NCBI RefSeq assembly: GCF_000026105.1
Contig: NC_008027.1
Span: forward strand, 51,001 to 115,000
Origin: Pseudomonas entomophila L48
GTDB taxonomy: Bacteria > Pseudomonadota > Gammaproteobacteria > Pseudomonadales > Pseudomonadaceae
DNA: 64,000 bases
Reading direction: 5' to 3'
Shown: positions 37,114-44,808 of the stretch, piece after piece
Numbering within the stretch: the first letter of the stretch is position 1
How the letters are laid out: every line of letters begins with the position of its first letter
Made by a program: the position numbers and the translations under genes
The notes under the pieces: model-generated
The model's input: the letters and a program-made list of their open reading frames with translations, nothing else
What the model was told of the DNA's origin: nothing
The model's database searches: none

Positions 37114-37280
37114 ATGCCGATTCGGCATAGGGTAGTCGTTTCCGGCATTAGACTGCCCCCCTTCCCATCGCAATAGTTGCCGCCTTTTTCCCTGGCCCGA
37201 GCGCCTGAAACATTCGCTCGCGGTGTCCTTACATGGGGTCACCGGACGGCAAGCTCTGCAACCAAAATGCTGTTAACAGC
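37114..37280. promoter_or_regulatory. two further palindromes in the gltP upstream region
   Basis: ATGCCGATTCGGCAT (37114-37128) and GCTGTTAACAGC (37269-37280) are perfect inverted repeats, both within 225 bases of gltP. The regulators are unknown. The whole 36607-37336 gap (730 bases) is AT-richer than its surroundings (36860-37060 especially) and shows no supportable gene. Confidence 0.5.
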
Positions 37281-37336
37281 TCTGGGACGCGGCTTTCCGC
37301 TTGGTGCCCGTGACCACTACAACAAAGGGTAATGAC

Positions 37337-38671
37337 ATGAAGAAGGCAAAACTGAGCCTCGCCTGGCAGATCGTGATAGGTCTGTTGCTGGGCGTTGCAG
37401 TCGGCGCGCTACTGAATCATTTCAGTGCGGAAAAGGCATGGTGGATCAGCAACGTCCTCCAGCCCGCTGGCGACATCTTCATTCGCCTGATCAAGATGAT
37501 CGTCGTCCCGATCGTGATTTCGTCGCTGATCGTGGGCATCGCCGGGGTTGGCGACGCGAAGAAACTGGGCAGCATTGGCCTGAAGACCATCATCTACTTC
37601 GAGGTGGTGACCACCATCGCCATCGTTGTCGGCCTGGTTCTCGCCAACGTGTTCCACCCGGGTGCCGGCATCGACATGAGCACCCTGGGCACCGTCGACA
37701 TCTCCAAGTACCAGGCCACCGCGGCCGAGGTGCAGCATGAGCACGCGTTCATCGAAACCCTGCTCAACCTGATCCCGTCGAACATCTTCGCGGCGCTGAT
37801 GCGTGGCGAGATGCTGCCGATCATCTTCTTCTCGGTCATGTTCGGCATGGGCTTGTCGAGCCTCAACGCCGACCTGCGCGAGCCGCTGGTGCGTACCTTC
37901 CAGGGCGTGTCGGAGACCATGTTCAAGGTCACCCACATGATCATGAACTACGCCCCTATCGGCGTGTTCGCCCTGATCGCCGCCACCGTCGCCAACTTCG
38001 GCTTCGCCTCGCTGCTGCCGCTGGCCAAGCTGGTGCTGCTGGTGTACTTCGCCATCGCTTTCTTCGCCTTCATGGTGCTGGGCCTGGTGGCGCGCGTGTT
38101 CGGCTTCTCGGTCATCAAGATCATGCGCATCATGAAGGACGAGCTGATCCTCGCCTACTCCACCTCCAGCTCCGAGACCGTGCTGCCGCGCGTGATCGAG
38201 AAGATGGAGAAGTACGGCGCGCCGAAGTCGATCTGCTCGTTCGTGGTACCGACCGGCTACTCGTTCAACCTCGACGGTTCGACCCTGTACCAGAGCATCG
38301 CGGCGATCTTCATCGCCCAGCTGTACGGCATCGACCTGTCCTGGAGCCAGCAGCTGCTGCTGGTGCTGACCCTGATGGTCACCTCCAAGGGTATCGCCGG
38401 CGTGCCGGGCGTGTCCTTCGTGGTACTGCTGGCCACCTTGGGCAGCGTGGGCATCCCGCTGGAAGGCCTGGCCTTCATCGCCGGTGTCGACCGCATCATG
38501 GACATGGCCCGTACCGCGCTGAACGTGGTGGGTAATGCCCTGGCCGCCGTGGTCATCGCCAAGTGGCAGGGTATGTACGACGCCGAGAAAGGCGAGGCGT
38601 ACTACAAGTCGCTGGTGCTGGACAAAGGCAAGAGCGAGGCCGTGGTGGCGGGCAAGACCGTCAACCAGTAA
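37337..38671 (+). CDS. gltP: glutamate/aspartate:proton symporter GltP
   Basis: The 444-residue DAACS-family transporter has eight helices and two re-entrant loops. The signatures are the serine-rich hairpin STSSSETVLPRV, the NLDGSTLY stretch (GYSFNLDGSTLY) and the sodium/substrate site DRIMDMARTALNVVGN. It imports acidic amino acids across the inner membrane. The start MKKAKLSLAWQ is preferred over one 12 codons upstream because AAAGGG precedes it. A terminator follows 20 bases after the stop. Confidence 0.94.
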   Translation: MKKAKLSLAWQIVIGLLLGVAVGALLNHFSAEKAWWISNVLQPAGDIFIRLIKMIVVPIVISSLIVGIAGVGDAKKLGSIGLKTIIYFEVVTTIAIVVGLVLANVFHPGAGIDMSTLGTVDISKYQATAAEVQHEHAFIETLLNLIPSNIFAALMRGEMLPIIFFSVMFGMGLSSLNADLREPLVRTFQGVSETMFKVTHMIMNYAPIGVFALIAATVANFGFASLLPLAKLVLLVYFAIAFFAFMVLGLVARVFGFSVIKIMRIMKDELILAYSTSSSETVLPRVIEKMEKYGAPKSICSFVVPTGYSFNLDGSTLYQSIAAIFIAQLYGIDLSWSQQLLLVLTLMVTSKGIAGVPGVSFVVLLATLGSVGIPLEGLAFIAGVDRIMDMARTALNVVGNALAAVVIAKWQGMYDAEKGEAYYKSLVLDKGKSEAVVAGKTVNQ

Positions 38672-38690
38672 GCCTTTGCGCTGAACGAAA

Positions 38691-38715
38691 AGCCCCGACC
38701 TGTCGGGGCTTTTTG
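38691..38715 (+). terminator. Rho-independent terminator after gltP
   Basis: AGCCCCGAC and GTCGGGGCT form a 9-base-pair stem with a 2-base gap (CT), followed by TTTTT. Confidence 0.92.
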
Positions 38716-38729
38716 CATTCCGCTGCCCC

Positions 38730-38812
38730 GTAGGAGCCGGCTTGCCGGCGAACACCAGCATAGCCGGTGCCAGGCACCGTGTCGGCCCTTTCGCCGGCAA
38801 GCCGGCTCCTAC
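38730..38812. repeat. REP pair, GCCGGCTTGCCGGC class
   Basis: Outward-facing arms (GTAGGAGCCGGCTTGCCGG... and complement) surround a GCCGGTGCCAGGCACCG inner hairpin, between the gltP terminator and the next gene. Confidence 0.9.
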
Positions 38813-38867
38813 AGGGGGGTGAGCGTTTGCGCTATCATTCGGGCATTTTTCACGGGGGAACACACGG

Positions 38868-40097
38868 ATGCTCAACGGCCTGTGGCTCGGCTTTTTCCTG
38901 GTGGCGGCCATCTCCGCCCTGGCCCAGTGGCTGGTGGGTGGCAACGCCGGCATTTTCGCCGCCATGGTCGAGAGCATTTTCGCCATGGCCAAGCTGTCGG
39001 TGGAGGTCATGGTCTTGCTGTTCGGCACCCTGACCCTGTGGCTGGGCTTCCTCAAGATCGCCGAGAAGGCCGGCATCGTCGAATGGCTGGCCAAGGTGCT
39101 TGGCCCGCTGTTCGCCCGGTTGATGCCGGAAGTCCCGCCCGGCCACCCTGCCCTGGGCCTGATCACCATGAACTTCGCCGCCAACGGCCTGGGCCTGGAC
39201 AACGCCGCCACCCCCATCGGGCTGAAGGCCATGCGTTCGCTGCAGGAGCTCAACCCCAGCAGCACCACGGCGAGCAACGCGCAGATCCTGTTCCTGGTGC
39301 TCAACGCCTCGTCGCTGACCCTGCTGCCGGTGACCATCTTCATGTACCGCGCCCAGCAAGGCGCGGCCGACCCGACCATGGTGTTCCTGCCGATCCTGCT
39401 GGCCACCAGCTGCTCGACGCTGGTCGGGCTGCTGTCGGTGGCGGTGATGCAGCGCTTGCGCTTGTGGGACCCGGTGGTGCTCGCCTACCTGATCCCCGGC
39501 GCTCTGCTGCTGGGCGGATTCATGGCCTTCCTCGGCACCCTGTCGGCGGCCGCGCTGGCCAGCCTGTCGTCGATCCTCGGCAACCTGACGCTGTTCGGCG
39601 TGATCATCCTGTTCCTGGTGATCGGCGCGTTGCGCCGGGTGCAGGTGTACGAGGCGTTCGTCGAGGGTGCCAAGGAAGGCTTCGACGTGGCCAAGAGCCT
39701 GCTGCCATACCTGGTGGCGATGCTGGTGGCGGTCGGTGTACTGCGCGCCTCGGGTGCCCTCGAACTGGCCCTGGACGGTATCCGCCATGCGGTGAACTGG
39801 ATGGGCCTGGACACCCGCTTCGTCGAGGGCCTGCCCACCGCGCTGGTCAAGCCGTTCTCCGGCAGCGCGGCGCGGGCCATGCTGATCGAGACCATGCAGA
39901 CCCAGGGCGTGGACAGCTTCCCGGCACTGGTGGCGGCGACTATCCAGGGCAGTACCGAGACCACCTTCTACGTGCTGGCGGTGTATTTCGGCGCGGTGGG
40001 CATCCAGCGAGTACGCCACGCGGTGGGCTGCGCCCTGTTGGCCGAACTGTCCGGGGTGATCGCGGCGATCTTCGTCTGCTATTGGTTCTTCGGCTGA
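38868..40097 (+). CDS. fused SpmA/SpmB-type nucleoside-recognition membrane protein
   Basis: This 409-residue inner-membrane protein joins the two proteins known in Bacillus as spore maturation SpmA and SpmB. The first half (to about 195) contains the NGLGLDNAATPIGLKAM loop and the second half the TIQGSTETTFYVLAVYFG loop. Both halves are Gate-domain transporters of the nucleoside-recognition type. Pseudomonas does not sporulate, so the role must differ; substrate is unknown. The 3' end overlaps the convergent lipoprotein gene by 19 bases. Confidence 0.88.
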   Translation: MLNGLWLGFFLVAAISALAQWLVGGNAGIFAAMVESIFAMAKLSVEVMVLLFGTLTLWLGFLKIAEKAGIVEWLAKVLGPLFARLMPEVPPGHPALGLITMNFAANGLGLDNAATPIGLKAMRSLQELNPSSTTASNAQILFLVLNASSLTLLPVTIFMYRAQQGAADPTMVFLPILLATSCSTLVGLLSVAVMQRLRLWDPVVLAYLIPGALLLGGFMAFLGTLSAAALASLSSILGNLTLFGVIILFLVIGALRRVQVYEAFVEGAKEGFDVAKSLLPYLVAMLVAVGVLRASGALELALDGIRHAVNWMGLDTRFVEGLPTALVKPFSGSAARAMLIETMQTQGVDSFPALVAATIQGSTETTFYVLAVYFGAVGIQRVRHAVGCALLAELSGVIAAIFVCYWFFG

Positions 40098-40693
40098 ACC
40101 TGGCTGACGGTCCAGTCGATCACCTGGCGCGCCAGCTGGTCGCTGGCCGTGCCGAAGCCGGCGACCACTGCTGGCACTTGCAACTGGCCTAGCGGCTGGC
40201 GCACCTCGAAGCGCTTGCTGGCGAGGATGCGCTGGCTGCGCCCCTGCACCAGCCGCGCGTCATAGCGGATCACCACTTCCACGCTTCCTCCAGGCCGGTA
40301 TTCGGCCTGGAAGGCCTGCAATTCGCCCCCCAGCTCATAGTCGGCCTGCAGGTTGCTGTCGTCGGCGCTCAGGCGTTGTACCCGGCCATCGCGCTGGAAG
40401 CCATCGAGCAGGCGGTTGCGTACCAGCATGGGCACCGGGTCGCTCCAGCGCGCACCCTTGTAGCTGCTGATCACGTCACCCTGGGGGATCACCGCGATGC
40501 GCGGCCCGGCCAGGGCTTCGCTGGCCAGGGGCTTGTTCAGGCGCAGCGACCAGTCCAGCGGCGAGGCGCCGCGGGCCGTCTGCCCGACCGGCAGGCGATA
40601 GATATCCACAGGCTCGCCCTGAGGCAGGATCGAGCAGGCTGACGCCAGGCTCAGGGTGGCGGCCAGCGCGGCCAGGCGCAGGGACGGGTTCAT
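40079..40693 (-). CDS. ABC-type transport auxiliary lipoprotein (PqiC/MCE-associated)
   Basis: This 204-residue lipoprotein has a signal ending LASAC and a domain of the PqiC / ABC auxiliary type (DIYRLPVGQ, RIAVIPQGD, DYELGGELQAFQAEY). It is the last gene of the lipid-transport operon, its start overlapping the MCE gene by 4 bases. Such lipoproteins are thought to sit in the outer membrane and receive lipid passed through the MCE tunnel. Confidence 0.87.
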   Translation of the reverse strand: MNPSLRLAALAATLSLASACSILPQGEPVDIYRLPVGQTARGASPLDWSLRLNKPLASEALAGPRIAVIPQGDVISSYKGARWSDPVPMLVRNRLLDGFQRDGRVQRLSADDSNLQADYELGGELQAFQAEYRPGGSVEVVIRYDARLVQGRSQRILASKRFEVRQPLGQLQVPAVVAGFGTASDQLARQVIDWTVSQVQPKNQ

Positions 40694-41628
40694 GGCTGGA
40701 ACTCCTTGTTGTTGTCGCGCCCCAGCAGGTAGCCGCTGGGGTCGGCCTCCAGGCGCCGGGAGATACCCTTGAGCGCGTTGAGGGTTTCACGCAGTTCGCG
40801 GATCGCCGGGGACAACTGGTTCAGGCCCTGGGCGCCGTCGTCGATGGACTGACGGTTGTCCTGGAGCAGGCTGTTGAGGGTGGCGGCGCTTTCGGCCAGC
40901 GCCTGCATGGCCTGCTCGGCGCTGCCGATCGCCTGCTTGCCCTGGTTGCCCAGCAGGCCGTTGGCGTTGCGCATCAATGCCTGGGTTTCGGCGAGCGTGG
41001 CGTTGGCCTGCTTGCCGACCTGGGCCAGCTGTTCGATGGCCGCGGAAATTCCGCCCTTCTGGTTGGCGAAGGCGCCGGTGGTCTGTTCCAGGTTCGCCAG
41101 GGTGTTGCTCAGCCGCTCGATGTTGCCCTCGGAGAACATCTGGTTGGCGTTGTGCAGCAGCAGGTTGATGTTGGTCACCAGGTCGCTGCTGTCGTTGAGC
41201 AGGCGCGAAATTGGCGAGGGCGAAGCGACGATCACCGGCAGCTTGCCGTCCTTGCCCTTGAGCTCGGGGCTGTGCGGGGTGCCGCCGCTGAGCTGGATGA
41301 ACGCGTTGCCGGTGACCCCGGCCAGCGTGAGCTTGGCCTGGGTGTCTTCCTTGACCGGCGTATCACCGCTCAGGCGCACGCGGGCCAGGACCCGGCGCGG
41401 GTCCTTCGGGTCCAGGCGCAGGCTGCTGACATCGCCGACCTTGATGCCGTTGTACTGCACCGGGCTGCCACGGGACAGGCCCGACACTGCCTCGTTGAAC
41501 ACCACTTCGTAGTCCTTGAACGCTGTGTCAACGCTGGACTTGGTCAGCCACAGGCCGAACAGCATGGCGCCGGCCACCACCAGCACGGTGACCAGGCCGA
41601 TCAGGACATGATGAGCTCGGGTTTCCAT
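40690..41628 (-). CDS. MlaD/MCE-domain periplasmic lipid-binding protein
   Basis: This 312-residue protein has an N-terminal anchor (HVLIGLVTVLVVAGAMLFGLWL, cited in part) and one MCE domain (about 38-120: VSGLSRGSPVQYNGIKVGDV). A long helical C-terminal region (about 140-300) is rich in Gln/Asn/Leu and could form a tube or coil. It has a single MCE domain like MlaD but with a longer tail. It starts 3 bases after the ATPase stop. Confidence 0.9.
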   Translation of the reverse strand: METRAHHVLIGLVTVLVVAGAMLFGLWLTKSSVDTAFKDYEVVFNEAVSGLSRGSPVQYNGIKVGDVSSLRLDPKDPRRVLARVRLSGDTPVKEDTQAKLTLAGVTGNAFIQLSGGTPHSPELKGKDGKLPVIVASPSPISRLLNDSSDLVTNINLLLHNANQMFSEGNIERLSNTLANLEQTTGAFANQKGGISAAIEQLAQVGKQANATLAETQALMRNANGLLGNQGKQAIGSAEQAMQALAESAATLNSLLQDNRQSIDDGAQGLNQLSPAIRELRETLNALKGISRRLEADPSGYLLGRDNNKEFQP

Positions 41629-41631
41629 TGT

Positions 41632-42423
41632 TCAGCGCTCCTGGCGGGCGCGCAGGGCGGCGTCTTCGGCCGCCCGGCCACGCGGGCCGTGAAAGTATTC
41701 GTGAATCCACGGGTCGTCGGTCTGCTCGACTTCGCTGAGTGGCCCGGCCACCAGCACCTTCTTCTGCGCCAGCACCGCCACCCGGTCGGTGATGGTGTAA
41801 AGGGTGTCCAGGTCGTGGGTGATCAGGAACACCGACAGGCCCAGGGCATCGCGCAGGGTGAGGATCAGTTGGTCGAAGGCGGCGGCGCCGATCGGGTCGA
41901 GGCCGGCGGTGGGCTCGTCGAGGAACAGGATGTCCGGGTCCAGGGCCAGGGCGCGGGCCAGGGCGGCGCGCTTGATCATGCCGCCGGACAGCGACGCGGG
42001 GTATTTGTCGGCGGCGCTGATCGGCAGGCCGGCCAGGGCCAGTTTCACCCCGGCCAGGTGCTCGGCGTCGGCGCGCGACAGCCCGGCGTGCTCGATCAAC
42101 GGCAGGGCGACGTTCTCGGTGACGGTCAGCGAAGAGAACAGCGCGCCCTTCTGGAACAGCACGCCAAAGCGCCGCTCCACCAGGGAACGCTGGGTTTCAT
42201 CCAGTGTGGCCAGGTCCTGGCCGAACACCTTGACCTGGCCGTCATTGGGCCGCCGCAAGCCGATGATGCTGCGCAGCAGCACCGACTTGCCGCTGCCCGA
42301 ACCGCCGACCACGGCAAGAATTTCGCCGCGGTACAGGTCCAGGTCGAGGTTTTCGTGCACGCTCTGGCTACCGAAGCGGTTGCAGATGCCCCGCGCCTCG
42401 ATCACCGCTTCCCGGCCCGTCAC
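41632..42423 (-). CDS. MlaF-type ABC transporter ATP-binding protein
   Basis: The 263-residue ATPase has Walker A GGSGSGKSV, signature LSGGMIKRAALARAL and Walker B ILFLDEPTAGLD. The residues are normal for the MlaF family of retrograde or anterograde phospholipid transporters. It overlaps the end of the permease gene by 4 bases. Confidence 0.92.
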   Translation of the reverse strand: MTGREAVIEARGICNRFGSQSVHENLDLDLYRGEILAVVGGSGSGKSVLLRSIIGLRRPNDGQVKVFGQDLATLDETQRSLVERRFGVLFQKGALFSSLTVTENVALPLIEHAGLSRADAEHLAGVKLALAGLPISAADKYPASLSGGMIKRAALARALALDPDILFLDEPTAGLDPIGAAAFDQLILTLRDALGLSVFLITHDLDTLYTITDRVAVLAQKKVLVAGPLSEVEQTDDPWIHEYFHGPRGRAAEDAALRARQER

Positions 42424-43544
42424 CAGCCCATCTCCATGAAGAACAGCGCGGCTACTGCGTCGAGCACGATGACCACGAAGATCGACTGCACCACGGCGGA
42501 AGTGGTGTGGGCCCCCACCGACTCGGCGCTGCCGCTGACCTTGAAGCCCTCAAGGCAGCCGATGGCGGCGATCAGGAAGGCGAAGAACGGCGCCTTGGCC
42601 AGGCCCACCAGGAAGTGCTGCACGCCGATGTCGCTCTGCAGCAGCGAGAGGAACATGGCTGGCGAGATATCCAGGGTCAGGGCGCAGACCACCGCGCCGC
42701 CGACCAGGCCACAGAGCATGGCAAGGAAGGTCAGCAGCGGCAGCGCGATCAGCAGTGCCAGCACCCGTGGCACCACCAGCAGTTCGATGGGGTTCAGGCC
42801 CAGGGTGCGGATGGCGTCGATCTCTTCGTTGGCCTTCATCGAGCCGATCTGCGCGGTGAAGGCGCTGGCAGTGCGCCCGGCCATGAGGATGGCGGTCAGC
42901 AGCACGGCGAATTCGCGCAGGAAGGAGAACGCCACCAGGTCGACGGTGAAGATCGTCGCGCCGAACGCGGCCAGCACGGTGGCGCCGAGGAAGGCCACCA
43001 CGGCGCCGACCAGGAAGGTCAGCAGGGCCACGATTGGCGCGGCGTCCAGGCCGGTCTGCTCAAGATGCGCCACCACCGGCGTGACCCGCCAGCGGTGGGG
43101 CTGGAACAAGCGCAGCAGCAAGGTTTCGAGGATCAGGCCGATGAAGCCCAGCACCTGCCGGGTGTCCTGCCACAGTTGGTCGACCGCCCGGCCGATGCGT
43201 GCCAGCAGCAAGAGCAGCACCGGCTGCTCGGGCTGTTTGACCGGGATGCAGTAGTCCTGCACCGAGCAGTAGACATTCTTGAGCAAGGCGCGGCTGGCGT
43301 CGGGGAGGTCGTCAGTGCAGTGTGACAGGCGTTCGGAGCCCAGCAATTCAGCTAGCAGCGAGGCGCCTGCGGTGTCGAGTCGGCCCAGCTGGCTGAGGTC
43401 GACCTGGGTGTCATCGCCGTACTGGCTGCCCAGGCGCTCGCATTCGCGCTTGAGGCTGGCGTAGTGGGCCAGGGTCCAGTCGCCGGCAATGTGCAGGCGG
43501 GTGGGCTGCTGCTGGGTGTCCAGGATTGCGCTCGGGGCGGTCAT
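42420..43544 (-). CDS. MlaE-type permease fused to an N-terminal STAS domain
   Basis: This 374-residue protein has a STAS-like domain (about residues 10-110, LHIAGDWTLAHY...TAGASLLAELLG) followed by the MlaE permease of about five helices (GRTASAFTAQIGSMKANEEIDAI is the signature, cited in part: AFTAQIGSMKANEEID). In E. coli Mla the STAS domain is a separate protein, MlaB; here it is built in. The start MTAPSAIL has GGAG 6 bases upstream; one three codons earlier is possible. It heads the permease-ATPase-MCE-lipoprotein operon. Confidence 0.9.
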   Translation of the reverse strand: MTAPSAILDTQQQPTRLHIAGDWTLAHYASLKRECERLGSQYGDDTQVDLSQLGRLDTAGASLLAELLGSERLSHCTDDLPDASRALLKNVYCSVQDYCIPVKQPEQPVLLLLLARIGRAVDQLWQDTRQVLGFIGLILETLLLRLFQPHRWRVTPVVAHLEQTGLDAAPIVALLTFLVGAVVAFLGATVLAAFGATIFTVDLVAFSFLREFAVLLTAILMAGRTASAFTAQIGSMKANEEIDAIRTLGLNPIELLVVPRVLALLIALPLLTFLAMLCGLVGGAVVCALTLDISPAMFLSLLQSDIGVQHFLVGLAKAPFFAFLIAAIGCLEGFKVSGSAESVGAHTTSAVVQSIFVVIVLDAVAALFFMEMGW

Positions 43545-43623
43545 AGGCTCCATGCATCTGACTGGGGGCATAGAGGCTGATCATAGCGCAGCAGGGTGGG
43601 CGGGCTGTTGAATATGTGATCGG

Positions 43624-43643
43624 TTCGCCGGCTTGCCGGCGAA
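43624..43643. repeat. solo REP core palindrome
   Basis: TTCGCCGGCTTGCCGGCGAA is a perfect 9-base-arm hairpin of the GCCGGC class lacking any GTAGGAG end, lying between the MlaE-type gene start and the end of the next gene. Confidence 0.7.
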
Positions 43644-43650
43644 CAGGGCC

Positions 43651-44673
43651 CTATTTGGGTGCTGTGTCGTCGACCACCTTGAACCGCAACACCCCGATCA
43701 CCTGCCCATCCTCGGTCAGCACCCTCACCTGCCACTTGCCCACCGGGTTGGGCGGGAAGTTCTGCTTGTGGGTCCAGGCGCGGTAGCCCTCCTTGCGCCC
43801 GCCATGGATATCCAGGGCGATGCGGTCGACCTCTTTACCGTTGAGCTGCCACACATGGTAGATGCGTTCATTAAGCCCGCGCGGCGCATTGATCGCGGTA
43901 TAGGCGTACAGCCCGCCGCTGCGAATGCGGCTGGCGGCGACTTCGTCCAGCGACGCGCCTGGTTGGCGGTTGAGCACCTCGGTGCTGATCGCCACGTCGG
44001 TCATCCACAGGGTGGCCGGCGGTACCCAGGAGCGCAGCAGCCAGCCACCGCCTCCCACTGCCAGGGTGACCAGCACCAGTCCCACGCCACGGCGCCAGTT
44101 GTTGATCGGGAAGCTGCTGGCCAGGCTCGGGAACGACAGCACCATGGCCGCGACCAGTGCCAGCTTGAAGCTCTGCGCGGTGGTCAGGTTGAGGATGATC
44201 GGCAACGCCGTGAGCATCGCGGCGAACAGCGTCAGCGTGTGCAACGCCAGGAACAGCCAGCGCCGTGGCGCCAGCCACTTGTGGTACAGCGGGTCGATGA
44301 TCGAGATCAGCCCGGCGGCGCCGAGCAGGCCGGTGAACACCAGCTGGCCGCTGTTCCAGGTGGTGGTGATGAAGAAGAACGGCAGGACGAAGAACAGGCT
44401 TTCCTGGTGGATCATCTGCGTCGCGAAGCGCAGCAGCGGCTGCGGGATCTCGCGCTTGAAGGTGCGGGCGAACAGCTCGGTGAGGGTGTTCTCCAGCATC
44501 AGCCAGACCCAGCTGACCAGCATCACGATGGCGATCCAGCTGGCCAGGCCGGCCTGGCGGTCGACCAGGATGAAGCTGCAGATACCGGAGATGAAACCGT
44601 AGAGCGCGATGACACCGGGGTAGCGCTTGAGCAGTTCGATCACGCGCAGGACGAAGTTGGGTAGTGGAGGCAT
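43651..44673 (-). CDS. DUF5924/DUF2914 membrane protein
   Basis: This 340-residue protein has six or so helices in the first 230 residues (YGFISGICSFILV, LFFVLPFFFITT), followed by a C-terminal periplasmic domain (about 250-338) resembling DUF2914: AINAPRGLNERIYHVW, then GKWQVRVLTEDGQVIGVLRF. The two-part layout is common in Pseudomonas. The function is unknown. It lies upstream of the lipid-transport operon on the same strand, separated by a REP core. Confidence 0.82.
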   Translation of the reverse strand: MPPLPNFVLRVIELLKRYPGVIALYGFISGICSFILVDRQAGLASWIAIVMLVSWVWLMLENTLTELFARTFKREIPQPLLRFATQMIHQESLFFVLPFFFITTTWNSGQLVFTGLLGAAGLISIIDPLYHKWLAPRRWLFLALHTLTLFAAMLTALPIILNLTTAQSFKLALVAAMVLSFPSLASSFPINNWRRGVGLVLVTLAVGGGGWLLRSWVPPATLWMTDVAISTEVLNRQPGASLDEVAASRIRSGGLYAYTAINAPRGLNERIYHVWQLNGKEVDRIALDIHGGRKEGYRAWTHKQNFPPNPVGKWQVRVLTEDGQVIGVLRFKVVDDTAPK

Positions 44674-44709
44674 GGGTCTACAACAGGATGAATGGGTAAC
44701 AGCGCCGGC

Positions 44710-44783
44710 CTCTTCGCGGATAAATCCGCTCCTACAGGATTCGTGGTGAAGGACCCTGTAGGAGCGGATTTATCCGCGAAGAG
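44710..44783. repeat. REP pair, GGATTTATCC class with inward GTAGGAG
   Basis: Perfect arms of 29 bases (CTCTTCGCGGATAAATCC... and complement) lie 16 bases apart with the CCTGTAGGAG ends facing inward. This is closest to the classical P. putida REP sequence. Confidence 0.92.
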
Positions 44784-44808
44784 GTCGACACAGGATACCG
44801 CCGAATCA

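Noticed and set aside
37067..37336. Sigma54 promoter for gltP
   Set aside because: Only GG/GC pairs with wrong spacing or poor flanks (for example 37158-37170) were found; none fits TGGCAC-N5-TTGC well.
37409..39406. 665-codon minus-strand frame across gltP and the REP pair
   Set aside because: Antisense to two clear membrane-protein genes and runs through a terminator and repeat; His/Asp-rich shadow composition.
41152..43254. 700-codon plus-strand frame opposite the MCE, ATPase and permease genes
   Set aside because: Spans three well-supported genes on the other strand and has no recognisable domain.
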